From Candidatus Albibeggiatoa sp. nov. BB20 (lineage in GTDB: Bacteria > Pseudomonadota > Gammaproteobacteria > Beggiatoales > Beggiatoaceae), in contig JADGDW010000108.1 of NCBI GenBank assembly GCA_016744725.1, forward strand, positions 1 through 16,600: a DNA stretch of 16,600 bases, given 5' to 3'. Numbering within the stretch: position 1 is the stretch's first letter; every line of letters starts with the position of its first letter. Shown piece after piece: positions 5,432 through 14,298 of this stretch. Under the pieces are notes generated by a model. It saw only the letters and a program-made list of their open reading frames with translations, did not search any database and was not told the origin of the DNA. The translations under genes and the position numbers were made by a program.

Positions 5432-7264
5432 TTAATCTAGCTCAAATTGTTGTTGCCAATCCTCATTTTGTCGCCATGCAGGTTGTTTCGATTTATCAAG
5501 TAGATAATTTTCCAATACTAAATAATCCATTTCAGTACGCATAAAACATTGATAAGCCTGTTGTGGTGTGTGCACTATTGGCTCACCACGCACATTAAAT
5601 GAGGTGTTCACTAACACAGGACAGCCCGTCAGCATTTCAAATGCTTTTAACAGCAGATGATAACGCGGATTCGTTTCTTGATGTACCGTTTGAATACGGG
5701 CTGAATAATCTAAATGCGTAATCGCTGGCAATTCAGAACGTGGAATATGAAGCTTTTCAATCCCAAATAATTGCTCTTGTTCCGCTGTCATTGGAATACG
5801 ATAGTTTTGCTTTATCGTTGCGACTAACAACATATATGGGCTCACGCAATCCATATCAAAATAATCATTGACCCGTTCGGCTAAAATAGACGGTGCGAAA
5901 GGTCGAAATGATTCACGATGCTTAATTTTTAAATTCATCACTGATTGCATGTTCTCACTGCGCGGATCACCTAAAATTGAACGTCCACCTAATGCTCTGG
6001 GGCCAAATTCCATACGCCCTTGAAACCAGCCTATAATTTTTTCTTGGGCTAACTGTTCAGCAACTTGTGGCATTAATTCAGAATCTGGCAAATAAGTATA
6101 ATCAGCATTGATGGAATCCAAATAAGCTTTGATTTCACCATTACTGAATTTTGTGCCCAAATAACTACCTTGCATTGCATCATTTTGAGGCATTTGACGT
6201 GGCTTATCTAAGTATTGATACCACGTTGTTAATGCTGCCCCTAATGCGCCACCTGCATCACCCGCAGCAGGTTGAATCCAAATATTATCAAACACTTTCT
6301 CTTGTACTAGCTTACCGTTTGCCACGCAATTAAGTGCAACCCCACCTGCTAAACAAAGATTGTTTACATCAAGTTCTTTTTGCACAGTTCGCGCCAATTT
6401 TAACACAATATCTTCAGTAACTATTTGAATTGATCGTGCAATATCCATTTCTCGCTCTGTAATAGCCGACTCTGATTGACGCTCCGCACCATCAAATAGG
6501 CCAGCAAACGCATGATTGGTCATGGTTAAGCCAACAGGATAATTAAAATAATCCATATTGAGCCTAAATGTGCCATCAGGTTTTATATCAATCAAGTGAT
6601 CTAAAATAGTTTGTACATATTTTGGCTCACCATAAGGCGCAAGCCCCATCAACTTATATTCGCCAGAATTAACTTTAAAACCCGTAAAATAGGTAAATGC
6701 AGAATATAACAAGCCTAAAGAATGTGGAAAATCCACTTCCCATTGCGGCGTGAGTTGATTACCCTCACCTAACCAGACTGATGTTGTTGCCCATTCACCC
6801 ACACTGTCTAAACACAATACAGCGGCTTTATCAAACGGACTGGGAAAATATGCGGATGCAGCATGACTTTGATGATGCTCTGTAAACAACAAGGGCGGAA
6901 TGGTTTTGCTATCAGCAAATGATTTAAGCTCTTTTTGCAATACGGTTTTTAAATACAGCTTTTCTTTTAACCATACTGGCATGGCTTGTAAAAATGAACG
7001 AAATCCGCGCGGTGCATAAGCTAAATAGGTTTCCAGTAATCGCTCAAATTTGACTAAAGGCTTATCATAAAACACGATATAGTCGACAGCTTGCAAATCA
7101 ATTTCACCTGCTTGTAAACAATAACTCAACGCATTCTTGGGAAAGTTTGCATCATGTTTTTTGCGGGTAAAACGTTCTTCTTGTGCGGCTGCAATGATAT
7201 TGCCATCACGAATCAGAGCCACGGCACTGTCATGATAATAGGCTGAAATTCCGATAATATTCAT
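5432..7264 (-). CDS. NodU/CmcH-family carbamoyltransferase
   Basis: Transfers a carbamoyl group from carbamoyl phosphate, through carbamoyl-adenylate, to a hydroxyl of a sugar or natural product in the cytoplasm. The 610 residues match the two-domain family. The N-terminal YrdC/Kae1-like domain has GISAYYHDSAVAL (His11), AAAQEERFTRKKHD and the metal-site EHHQSHAASAYFPSPF (129-144, with His130 and His134). It also has LCLDSVGEWATT (150-161), GEYKLMGLAPYG and the nucleotide motif LAGGVALNCVANG (305-317), with AAGDAGGALGAA behind it. The C-terminal domain begins about 365 with GWFQGRMEFGPRALGGRS (412-429), HRESFRPFAPSI, and LVNTSFNVRGEPIV near 550. All key motifs are intact. The acceptor is unknown because no glycan, antibiotic or nodulation gene lies nearby. 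No good ribosome-binding site precedes ATG 7264; a divergent gap separates it from yggS. Confidence 0.93.
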   Translation of the reverse strand: MNIIGISAYYHDSAVALIRDGNIIAAAQEERFTRKKHDANFPKNALSYCLQAGEIDLQAVDYIVFYDKPLVKFERLLETYLAYAPRGFRSFLQAMPVWLKEKLYLKTVLQKELKSFADSKTIPPLLFTEHHQSHAASAYFPSPFDKAAVLCLDSVGEWATTSVWLGEGNQLTPQWEVDFPHSLGLLYSAFTYFTGFKVNSGEYKLMGLAPYGEPKYVQTILDHLIDIKPDGTFRLNMDYFNYPVGLTMTNHAFAGLFDGAERQSESAITEREMDIARSIQIVTEDIVLKLARTVQKELDVNNLCLAGGVALNCVANGKLVQEKVFDNIWIQPAAGDAGGALGAALTTWYQYLDKPRQMPQNDAMQGSYLGTKFSNGEIKAYLDSINADYTYLPDSELMPQVAEQLAQEKIIGWFQGRMEFGPRALGGRSILGDPRSENMQSVMNLKIKHRESFRPFAPSILAERVNDYFDMDCVSPYMLLVATIKQNYRIPMTAEQEQLFGIEKLHIPRSELPAITHLDYSARIQTVHQETNPRYHLLLKAFEMLTGCPVLVNTSFNVRGEPIVHTPQQAYQCFMRTEMDYLVLENYLLDKSKQPAWRQNEDWQQQFELD

Positions 7265-7314
7265 AGATATTTAGCACACTTAGTCATTTTTAAATTGAAT
7301 ATCCTTGTATAGTC

Positions 7315-7344
7315 TTTACGCTTCAAAATAAACCCCAATATAAT
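7315..7344 (+). promoter_or_regulatory. Candidate promoter for yggS
   Basis: TTTACG (7315-7320), an 18-base spacer, then a perfect TATAAT (7339-7344) within the 134-bp divergent gap. Transcription would begin about 7351, roughly 48 bases before yggS. Pattern match only. Confidence 0.45.
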
Positions 7345-7398
7345 CATTATCTGTTCAGCTTATTGTACGCTAAGTCTTTTTCTATTTAAAATACTGCC

Positions 7399-8085
7399 AT
7401 GACCAATATTATTGCTAATCTAAAAAAAATCCAGCAGGATATTCAATATTACGCTCAACAAGTTCAACGGAATTCCAATGAAATCCAGTTGCTTGCTGTA
7501 AGTAAAACCCATCCTGTAAAAACAATCCTAATGGCTTATGAGCAAGGACAACGACAATTTGGTGAAAACTATTTACAACATGCTGTACCAAAAATCATTG
7601 AGCTAAATCAATTTAATATTGAATGGCATTTTATTGGTAAGATTCAAACGAATAAAACACGGCAGATTGCTGAGCATTTTGCTTGGGTGCAAACTTTGGA
7701 ACATCTGAAACATGCGCAACGTCTCAGCCAACAACGTTCCGTAGATTTACCGCCATTAAACGTATGTATTCAAGTCAATATTAGCGAAGAGCCACAAAAA
7801 TCAGGTATTTTATTAAAAGATGTTGAGGCTTTTGCTGGGGCAATCAATTTATTACCCAATTTGAATTTGAGGGGCTTAATGGCGATTCCTGCCGCCAGCC
7901 AAGATTTTCAGCAACAAAGTCAAACCTTCAGATTGTTACAGCCCACTTATCAAAATTTAAAATCTCAATATGCTCAAATAGATACTTTATCCATGGGCAT
8001 GACAAATGATATGCAAGCTGCCATTGCTCAAGGCTCAACTATGGTGCGAATTGGTACGGGTATTTTTGGTGCACGGGAAACTTAG
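7399..8085 (+). CDS. yggS: Pyridoxal phosphate homeostasis protein YggS (PLPBP)
   Basis: A single-domain fold-type III PLP-binding protein without known catalytic activity that buffers cytoplasmic pyridoxal phosphate. Its length of 228 residues is typical. The PLP-lysine is Lys36 in LLAVSKTHPV. Other family motifs are FGENYLQ (54-60), WHFIGKIQTNK (76-86), VCIQVNISEEPQKSGI, LRGLMAIP and the phosphate-binding C-terminus LSMGMTNDMQAAIAQGST followed by MVRIGTGIFGAR. The start is supported by alignment to family N-termini (IxxNLxxIxxxI) and by the promoter just upstream, though no clear Shine-Dalgarno is seen. yggS next to pilT/pilU genes is a common arrangement in gammaproteobacteria and fits the following gene. 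The gene appears intact. Confidence 0.95.
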   Translation: MTNIIANLKKIQQDIQYYAQQVQRNSNEIQLLAVSKTHPVKTILMAYEQGQRQFGENYLQHAVPKIIELNQFNIEWHFIGKIQTNKTRQIAEHFAWVQTLEHLKHAQRLSQQRSVDLPPLNVCIQVNISEEPQKSGILLKDVEAFAGAINLLPNLNLRGLMAIPAASQDFQQQSQTFRLLQPTYQNLKSQYAQIDTLSMGMTNDMQAAIAQGSTMVRIGTGIFGARET

Positions 8086-8223
8086 CGGATAATGATTTGA
8101 TTCAGTCATAAATCAATAAATACCCATCATCGACAAATTCTAGCCACAAAGCATTTTTGTCTAAGCGTTGTCACTTTCAATCTATACATTTGAAGCAAAA
8201 CTTAACAAGATTGAGAGCTGACT

Positions 8224-9282
8224 ATGGATATTATTCCTTATCTCAGATTGATGGTAGAACGTGAAGCCTCTGATATTTACTTTACGGTAGGAACAACGGC
8301 AAAAATCAAACTTAATGGCAAATTAGTTTCAGTAGGCAAAAATGTGTTTTTACCTGAACAAACGGAAAATATCGCCAAATATCTTATGAATCCTGCACAA
8401 TGGGTATTCTTTGAAAAGCATTTGGAAGTTGATACTGCTTATACACCACTAGGTATGGATGAACGCTTTAGAGTCAATGTTTTCACGCAGCAAAAAAATG
8501 TCGCCATCGTGATGCGTCACATTCGCTCTGATGTTCCTAGCATTGATAGTTTACGTTTACCTGAAGTCTTAAAAGAGCTGATTACACCAAAACGTGGACT
8601 GGTTTTAATGACAGGAGCGACTAACTCAGGCAAATCAACAACTCTCGCAGCAATGCTGGATTACCGAAATATCCATCAAGCAGGACATATTCTAACGATT
8701 GAGGATCCAATTGAGTTCATCCACGAACACAAAAAATCGTTGGTTAACCAACGTGAAATAGGAATTGATACCCATTCTTATGCCAATGCCCTAAAAAGTG
8801 CAATGCGTGAATCGCCTGATGTGATTTTAATCGGTGAGGTGCGTGATCGTGAAACCATGGAAACCGTACTCACACTATCAAATACAGGACATTTAGTGAT
8901 TTCGACCCTACATGCCAACAGTTCATTTCAGGCCATTCAACGTATTATCAATATGTTTGAAGTTGAACAACATCAGCAATTATTTACAGATTTATCGCTA
9001 AATTTAGTGTGTGTGCTTTCGCAGCGTTTAGTGGTTGGGGTTGATCAGAAACGGATTGCCGCCTTAGAAATCATGATTAATACGCCTCATATTGCAGATT
9101 TGATTTTAAATGGTAAAACTGAGGATATTAAAGAAGCAATGGAAACCAGTGGCCAAAAAGGGGTGCAAACGTTTGACATCGCTTTATATAACTTATATCG
9201 TGATGGGATGATTACCTTAGAAGAAGCTTTGACTCATGCGCATTCACGTATGGATCTAGAGGCGAAAATTAATTTTGGTTAA
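8224..9282 (+). CDS. pilU: Type IV pilus retraction ATPase PilU
   Basis: A hexameric cytoplasmic ATPase that assists PilT in pulling type IV pili back, used for twitching or gliding motility. The 352-residue protein has the PilT/PilU layout: a PAS-like N-terminal domain (MDIIPYLRLMVEREASDIYF), then Walker A GATNSGKST (131-139), the Asp box IEDPIEF (159-165), Walker B region DVILIGEVRDRETME (199-213, Glu205), and the His box STLHAN with His230. The N-terminus LRLMVE..SDIYFTVG and the Walker A lead GAT match PilU rather than PilT (usually GPTGSGKST). Asn134 replaces the usual Gly inside Walker A, which does not remove a catalytic residue. No pilT is next to it here. It forms an operon with the following gene (7 bp between them). 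Confidence 0.88.
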   Translation: MDIIPYLRLMVEREASDIYFTVGTTAKIKLNGKLVSVGKNVFLPEQTENIAKYLMNPAQWVFFEKHLEVDTAYTPLGMDERFRVNVFTQQKNVAIVMRHIRSDVPSIDSLRLPEVLKELITPKRGLVLMTGATNSGKSTTLAAMLDYRNIHQAGHILTIEDPIEFIHEHKKSLVNQREIGIDTHSYANALKSAMRESPDVILIGEVRDRETMETVLTLSNTGHLVISTLHANSSFQAIQRIINMFEVEQHQQLFTDLSLNLVCVLSQRLVVGVDQKRIAALEIMINTPHIADLILNGKTEDIKEAMETSGQKGVQTFDIALYNLYRDGMITLEEALTHAHSRMDLEAKINFG

Positions 9283-9288
9283 GCTGAT

Positions 9289-10623
9289 ATGAACCTGTTT
9301 ATACAACAAATTGTTGATGATTTAAAAGATTTTTCGTCTGAGCTATTGGCACCAGGCCTAAATGCGGCACAACAAGTGTCTACCAGCATTGGCACAGTTG
9401 CCAGTACCAGCTCACTACTACATGCCATTGACTATTTGACAGGTTTAATTCCACGTCTGATTGCTGAACTGGAAACCGCTGAGGCCACACATAAATTCCA
9501 AGTGCATTATCATGCCTCGCCTAAACGTGCAAAATTGTCACGTCGCAGCAGTGATTATCAATATGATAAAGACCGTAAGTTATTACCTGCACGTTGGCTG
9601 AGTATTTTACCTGCCATTGAGGTGGATACAAGACCTTTGCGTTGGTTGTTGTATTTGATTGATTTGCAACAAAATGAGCTTGATAATATTTTAGGCCGCA
9701 ATACTAAATACATTGATGACTCATTGCTCCATCAGCAAGGCCATTCAGATTATGCTCAAAATGACCGCGTCACCTTGCTCAGTATGCGTTCACGTTTGCA
9801 TGAGGCACAGAGTAAACTAGAACACGCTCGTATTACCTTAATGCGTACCGTACAACATCGTTTTGTTGCCTCAGAATCTTTGCCTTATCCATTCCCTCGT
9901 TCGCAAGCGTGGACACAGTTGCGGGTTTATGCCCAACAATTAACCCATCCTACCGATTATTTACCGGGTTATTTACACCATTTGTTGCATGGCACTGTTG
10001 AGATTGCAGATTCACCTTATTTGTATCAACGTTGGTGTGGAGTCAAATTACTTAAAAGTTTGGAACATTTAGGCTGGATTTCTTATTCTGATCCTGTAGG
10101 CGCATTATTTTTAGGTGGTAAAATCAAACTACATAAAATGGGCATTGAAATCAGTTTATGGATTGAGCCACGTTTTTCACGCAAGCAAGTGCATCCAAGC
10201 GGGTTTGCTTGTAATCGTGTTGAAGAAACTCATCCTGATTATATGATTGTTACCGCAGGCCCTTACGGCGTTGATGCGTTTATTTTAGATCCGACAACAA
10301 CTGTTGATACTCAAATTCGTCGTGGCAAAGGGCGTTATTTAAACACGATAGAAACCACAGATATGGCAACATTAGCAGGTGTGCCTGTGGTGCGTAATCC
10401 GCTACGAGCTTGGTCGGCTGCTCCGTTACATCAATCACATTGTGAATTAGATGATGTAGAAGGCCGCACGGGCACAATTCCTATGCATCCATTAGATTGG
10501 ACACCAAGACCACTTAAAGAATGGTTATCTGATATTGATCATTATGCTTTGGCTTGGGGTAAACATGAGCGTGACTTAAAACAAGCTGAAACCAAAGCAC
10601 AAAGCGTCAGATTAGCCGCGTAG
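9289..10623 (+). CDS. Unknown pilU-linked protein with a DUF2357/McrC-like, probably degenerate PD-(D/E)XK domain
   Basis: A 444-residue soluble protein with no signal peptide or membrane helices. The N-terminal third is helical (residues 1-70). The middle has a helical region ending in SPYLYQRWCGVKLLKSLEHLGW (242-263). Helix patterns of the 'lYe.W.ff.l...L' type precede the nuclease domain in DUF2357/PDDEXK_7 proteins related to McrC. The C-terminal part reads HPDYMIVTAGPYG (315-327, Asp317), VDAFILDPT (328-336, Asp334) and RRGKGRYLNTI (344-354), then GTIPMHPLDW. This has the order of the family's PD...(D/E)xK...YxxAI...'i.L.P' blocks. However, the catalytic Lys after Asp334 is replaced by Thr336, so nuclease activity is doubtful. 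It follows pilU by 6 bases with no strong ribosome-binding site, so it is probably translationally coupled. The fold call is my inference; the operon link is seen directly. Confidence 0.5.
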   Translation: MNLFIQQIVDDLKDFSSELLAPGLNAAQQVSTSIGTVASTSSLLHAIDYLTGLIPRLIAELETAEATHKFQVHYHASPKRAKLSRRSSDYQYDKDRKLLPARWLSILPAIEVDTRPLRWLLYLIDLQQNELDNILGRNTKYIDDSLLHQQGHSDYAQNDRVTLLSMRSRLHEAQSKLEHARITLMRTVQHRFVASESLPYPFPRSQAWTQLRVYAQQLTHPTDYLPGYLHHLLHGTVEIADSPYLYQRWCGVKLLKSLEHLGWISYSDPVGALFLGGKIKLHKMGIEISLWIEPRFSRKQVHPSGFACNRVEETHPDYMIVTAGPYGVDAFILDPTTTVDTQIRRGKGRYLNTIETTDMATLAGVPVVRNPLRAWSAAPLHQSHCELDDVEGRTGTIPMHPLDWTPRPLKEWLSDIDHYALAWGKHERDLKQAETKAQSVRLAA

Positions 10624-10671
10624 AAAAAAATACCAGTCCCAATAAAAATGCTTTGAAAATATTGCTAGGAT

Positions 10672-10691
10672 TGGTGTTCACCACTTTTTTT
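10672..10691 (+). terminator. Weak terminator-like hairpin between the pilU operon and truD
   Basis: TGGTG (10672-10676) and CACCA (10679-10683) form a small palindrome followed by C and seven T (10685-10691). The stem is only 4-5 bp, so it is a weak candidate. It sits where two convergent transcription units meet (66 bp gap), and its T run overlaps the truD stop codon. Confidence 0.25.
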
Positions 10692-11709
10692 AAACTAAAA
10701 CTAATTCCCGTAAAACTGAAGTTGCATAACTACCAGACTCTAAAGAAAAAGCAATATGCAAGGTGTTTGCATCCTGCAATTCCCATTCTAACTGTTCTAC
10801 TTTGATTCGTGTCGCACGATGAGCTAATTTTAAACGCGCGTCCTTCAAACTTTCGATTAAAGATTCATAAGGTTGTAAAATTTGCTGTTCTAATTGTGCA
10901 GCCTCACCTTTTAATAATGAGTTTCCATCACCCGCCAAACTACAGGTGGGGTGAATATCAAATTCGACTAAGCGTTGCTCAATTTCAAGGGTCACAGCTT
11001 CTAAACAAAATACACTCTGAGTACCATCCAATTGCATTACATCGCCATCAATTGCTTGATTCCAGATGTTTTTTTGAATTCGTTCAGATAACACTTGATT
11101 AAATAGAAATGAACGCACTACAGAAAGATATAAACCACGCAAATGTTTAGTTTTGGCTTTTAGTTCGCCTTTTAACATTGCAATTGCTTGCTCTAAATTA
11201 TCATGCCCAAAACGTTGTTCTCCAAAATAATTAGGAATGCCATACTGCTGAATCCATTTTAATTTAGGTTCTAATTCTTCTATATTGCCCTCTAAATCAC
11301 GAATCACTAACCCAAAACGATTTGATTTTAAGTTGCCTTTCCGGATTTTTTTCGCATGACGCGTAATGGTTAATACTTCAAATTCATCATGGGTAAATTG
11401 ACTCCAATCAGGCTCAGGCTTATTACCCATATAAATGCTAAACCATTGTGTTGTCACTGCATGGCGGTCTTTCATCCCTGCATAACTGACATCCATATTT
11501 TTTACTTGAGCAAAACGTGCAATTTGCTTTGAAACCCATTCCGTGTTCGCACCTGATTTACGAATATGCAAACACACATGTTCGCCTTCACCTGTTAACT
11601 CAAAACCCAAATCTTCATCAACTTGAAAGTCAGCTAATTGTTGGCGAATTTGACCTTTTACAGTCGGTTGATGGCTGGCAAAAGCATAGTCAAGCGGTTG
11701 GATTTGCAT
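10690..11709 (-). CDS. truD: tRNA pseudouridine(13) synthase TruD
   Basis: Converts uridine 13 in the D-loop of tRNA(Glu) to pseudouridine in the cytoplasm. It has 339 residues, against about 349 in E. coli. Family motifs are clear: DFQVDEDLGFELTGEGEH (28-43), the catalytic Asp81 within YAGMKDRHAVTTQWFS (76-91), LKSNRFGLVIRDLEG, GIPNYFGEQRFGHDN and RGLYLSVVRSFLFN. The C-terminal ESGSYATSVLREL also fits, where family members have FxLxxGsYATxlLREl. It stands alone, convergent with the pilU operon and divergent from hflK across a 396-bp gap. The ribosome-binding site is weak (AAGAGAA). No sign of decay. Confidence 0.96.
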   Translation of the reverse strand: MQIQPLDYAFASHQPTVKGQIRQQLADFQVDEDLGFELTGEGEHVCLHIRKSGANTEWVSKQIARFAQVKNMDVSYAGMKDRHAVTTQWFSIYMGNKPEPDWSQFTHDEFEVLTITRHAKKIRKGNLKSNRFGLVIRDLEGNIEELEPKLKWIQQYGIPNYFGEQRFGHDNLEQAIAMLKGELKAKTKHLRGLYLSVVRSFLFNQVLSERIQKNIWNQAIDGDVMQLDGTQSVFCLEAVTLEIEQRLVEFDIHPTCSLAGDGNSLLKGEAAQLEQQILQPYESLIESLKDARLKLAHRATRIKVEQLEWELQDANTLHIAFSLESGSYATSVLRELVLV

Positions 11710-12105
11710 GATGTGGTTCTCTTAAGAAATAAGCAGGGTTTTATTTTTTATAATAAATTTTTTAGTTTTGATTATTTTCACAAGCTGGAATAAAAAAGAC
11801 CATTCTATAACAAGCATTAAAAACTATATCTTGCATCATATCCGCAGACTGCATACAATGCACTGTTTATTTAGTATGGCTAAAAATTGAGGAAAATTGC
11901 TCGATTGACGTTTATTGCACTCAAAATAAAATCAACAAATATCAAAACGCGCTTTACCCAAACCTTATTCAAACGGTTGCAATAACGAATAAAAGTCCCA
12001 TCATGAGCCATACAACAGGTACTGATTTCGTACTCAATAACGCTTTAATCAATTGTAGTCAAATCATATAATCGAAACGAATGCACTTTAAACGGAGTAA
12101 CATAC
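11710..12105. other. Divergent gap between truD and hflK; regulatory, no gene seen
   Basis: Very AT-rich and without an open frame of any quality on either strand. It must hold promoters for truD (minus) and hflK (plus). Besides the hflK promoter candidate listed separately, TTGACG at 11905-11910 is followed after 16 bases by TAAAAT (11927-11932), a good second candidate on the plus strand. That would give a leader of about 165 bases for hflK. I see no strong hairpin or riboswitch-like fold. Confidence 0.5.
12044..12072 (+). promoter_or_regulatory. Candidate proximal promoter for hflKC
   Basis: A perfect TATAAT at 12067-12072 with a poor -35 (TTTAAT, 12044-12049) at 17-base spacing. The transcript would start near 12079 and have a 27-base leader containing the ribosome-binding site CGGAG at 12093-12097. 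Pattern match only. Confidence 0.4.
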
Positions 12106-13305
12106 ATGGCGTGGAATGAACCGGGTGGTAACGATAAAGACCCTTGGGGACACCGCAAAAATGAGGATGGCCCACCAGATTTAGACGAAGTCATTAAGAA
12201 AATGCAAACTAAACTAAATAAAATGTTTGGTGGTAATAAAGGTGGCGGTAGCGACGGCGGCGATTCCAATAATAGCGACGGTGGTGAAGGTATCAGTTGG
12301 ACAACATTAATTATTGTTGCGCTGATTGGTGTCATTATTTGGGGACTATTTGGCTTGTACACTGTGCAACCAGCAGAACAAGGTGTTGAAACACGCTTCG
12401 GTGCTTACACTCAAACTGAAACTCAAGGTTTACATTGGCATCTTCCATCACCGATTGAAACAGTTGAAATTATAAATGTAGAGGAAGTCCGAGCAGTGAC
12501 CCACGAAGCTCTGATGCTGACTCAAGATGAAAATATCATCAAAATCAAACTCGTTGTGCAGTATCGGGTTAAAGATGCAAAAAATTACTTATTTAATGTG
12601 CGTGATCCTGACAGTACCTTGCACCAAGCGACTGAAAGTGCATTACGTGAAATCGTTGGTACCAGTAAAATGGATGATGTATTGACCAGTGAACGTGCGC
12701 GAGTGGCGGTTGATACTAAATTATTAATCCAAGACATCTTAAATCGTTATGTCACAGGATTAACCGTTATCAGTGTCAATATGCAAGATGCACAGCCACC
12801 TAATGAAGTACAAGAGGCCTTTGCAGATGTTATTAAAGCACGTGAAGACGAAGAGCGGTATAAAAACCAAGCACAAGCTTATGCCAATGAAATTTTGCAG
12901 AAAGCCAAAGGTTTATCAGATAAATTGTATCAAGAATCTTTAGCTTATAAAGCCCAAGTCATTGCAAAAGCAGAAGGTGAAACGCAACGTTTCTTACAAG
13001 TCTTAACGGAATATGAAAAAGCCCCTGAGATTACGCGCCAACGTTTGTATTTAGAAACCATGGAACAAGTATTAGGTAATACCAATAAGATTATGATGGA
13101 TGTGGATAGTGGTAATAATTTGATGTTGTTGCCTTTGGATAAATTGATGAATTCAAGTCCAAGAACAATAACTCAGCCGCCTGCTATATCTTCAAGTGGT
13201 CAACCTTTGTCAGTGATACCAAGCTATTCTACGCAGGACGAAAGAGGAAGACCTTCACGCGAAGATGCACGGGAAAGAGGAGGACGCGCTAATGTCAACC
13301 AGTAA
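12106..13305 (+). CDS. hflK: FtsH protease modulator HflK
   Basis: An inner-membrane SPFH/prohibitin protein that forms, with HflC, the periplasmic cage around the AAA protease FtsH and controls its access to membrane proteins. The 399 residues run in the expected order: MAWNEPGGNDKDPWGHR at the start (diagnostic), PPDLDEVIKKMQTKLNKMFG, and a glycine-rich cytoplasmic tail (42-62). One transmembrane helix follows (about 65-85), then the SPFH domain (VQPAEQGVETRFGAY, GLHWHLPSPIETV) and a long coiled coil with AQAYANEILQKAKG. The end is MMDVDSGNNLMLLPLDKLM plus a polar tail. The start is supported by CGGAG 8 bases upstream. hflC begins inside its last codons, which is the usual operon. hfq and hflX, which precede hflK in many gammaproteobacteria, are not here. 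Confidence 0.96.
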   Translation: MAWNEPGGNDKDPWGHRKNEDGPPDLDEVIKKMQTKLNKMFGGNKGGGSDGGDSNNSDGGEGISWTTLIIVALIGVIIWGLFGLYTVQPAEQGVETRFGAYTQTETQGLHWHLPSPIETVEIINVEEVRAVTHEALMLTQDENIIKIKLVVQYRVKDAKNYLFNVRDPDSTLHQATESALREIVGTSKMDDVLTSERARVAVDTKLLIQDILNRYVTGLTVISVNMQDAQPPNEVQEAFADVIKAREDEERYKNQAQAYANEILQKAKGLSDKLYQESLAYKAQVIAKAEGETQRFLQVLTEYEKAPEITRQRLYLETMEQVLGNTNKIMMDVDSGNNLMLLPLDKLMNSSPRTITQPPAISSSGQPLSVIPSYSTQDERGRPSREDARERGGRANVNQ

Positions 13306-14176
13306 AATGTTAATTTTAAGTGTTTTGATGATTTTAGTGACCTTGGGTTTAATGTCCGTATTCGTCGTCAAACAGACCGAACTTGCATTAAGATTGCAAT
13401 TGGGTTTGGTTAAATCTAAAGACTATGAACCCGGTTTGCATTTGAAAATACCTTTTGTACAGAATGTACGTAAATTTGATAAACGTATTCAGACTTTAGA
13501 CGCACGTCCTGAGCAATTCTTAACTGCTGAGAAGAAAAACCTAATCGTGGATTCTTATATCAAATGGCGCATTATTGATGTTGAGGCTTACTTTACTTCA
13601 ACCAGTGGTAGTGATTTGATGGCGGGTCAGCGTTTATCTGAACTCATAGCGGATGGTTTACGTAGTGAATTTGGTAAACGTTCAATTCAGGAAGTGGTAT
13701 CTGGTGATCGTTCTGAAATCATGGATATTATTACAGCAGAAGCTGACAGTCGTGCGAATAAATTCGGTATTTCAATTGTAGATGTACGAATTAAGCGTAT
13801 TGAATTGCCAACCGAAGTCCGTAGTTCAGTCCATAGTCGGATGGAAGCAGAGCGGGAACGGGTTGCTAAACAGTTACGTTCTCAAGGTGAAGCGGAAGGC
13901 ACGCGAATTCGAGCTAAAGCAGATCGTGAGAGTACTGAAGTGATTGCAGGTGCAAAACGTGATGCGGAGATTGTTCGTGGTAATGGTGACGCGAAAGCAG
14001 CAGAAATTTACGCAACAGCTTATACTAAAGACTCTGAGTTCTACTCTTTTTATCGTAGCCTAAATGCGTATAAGAAAACCTTCAGTAATCAAGGTGATAT
14101 GATGTTAATAAAACCTGATTCTGAGTTTTTCAATTACTTTAAATCGACTAAAGGCAACAATGCCATTGCTGAATAG
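13292..14176 (+). CDS. hflC: FtsH protease modulator HflC
   Basis: Partner of HflK in the membrane SPFH complex that regulates FtsH. It has 294 residues from ATG 13292, which I prefer to the in-frame ATG 13265. The later ATG has a strong Shine-Dalgarno (AGAGGAGG, 13276-13283, 8 bases upstream), and the transmembrane segment MLILSVLMILVTLGLMSVFVV then begins at once, as in the family. It overlaps the end of hflK by 14 bp. The SPFH domain follows (VKQTELALRLQLG, PGLHLKIPFVQNVRKFDKRIQ, DSYIKWRIID), then the coiled-coil RMEAERERVAKQLRSQGEAE and RAKADRESTEVIAGAKRDAE. FYSFYRSLNAYKKTF leads to the C-terminus DSEFFNYF. Intact. No DUF2065 or hisZ/purA gene follows, unlike many relatives. Confidence 0.96.
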   Translation: MSTSKMLILSVLMILVTLGLMSVFVVKQTELALRLQLGLVKSKDYEPGLHLKIPFVQNVRKFDKRIQTLDARPEQFLTAEKKNLIVDSYIKWRIIDVEAYFTSTSGSDLMAGQRLSELIADGLRSEFGKRSIQEVVSGDRSEIMDIITAEADSRANKFGISIVDVRIKRIELPTEVRSSVHSRMEAERERVAKQLRSQGEAEGTRIRAKADRESTEVIAGAKRDAEIVRGNGDAKAAEIYATAYTKDSEFYSFYRSLNAYKKTFSNQGDMMLIKPDSEFFNYFKSTKGNNAIAE

Positions 14177-14298
14177 TTAATTGTTGGAGGGCGTAATATA
14201 AATTGCGCTCTTCAATCATCATATATCCCTTTTTGCCCTTTCTCCGCCTCATTTGTTTTCAAAAGTCAAAGCGTTTTTCGTTCCCTAGGGTAGACATT

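Noticed and set aside
8086..8223. Promoter for pilU in the 138-bp gap after yggS
   Set aside because: TTGTCT/TTGTCA and TATACA are present at 8157-8188 but the spacings (20 and 9) are wrong for sigma70, so not called.
10809..11711. Plus-strand frames at 10809-11102 and 11517-11711
   Set aside because: Antisense of truD.
12045..12362. 105-residue minus-strand frame rich in proline and serine
   Set aside because: Antisense of the glycine-rich hflK start; composition is explained by that.
13265..13291. Upstream ATG for hflC at 13265
   Set aside because: No Shine-Dalgarno before it, and the AGAGGAGG that serves ATG 13292 lies inside the extension.
14177..14230. Terminator after hflC
   Set aside because: GAGGGCG and GCGCTC partly pair but with a mismatch and no T run, so too weak.
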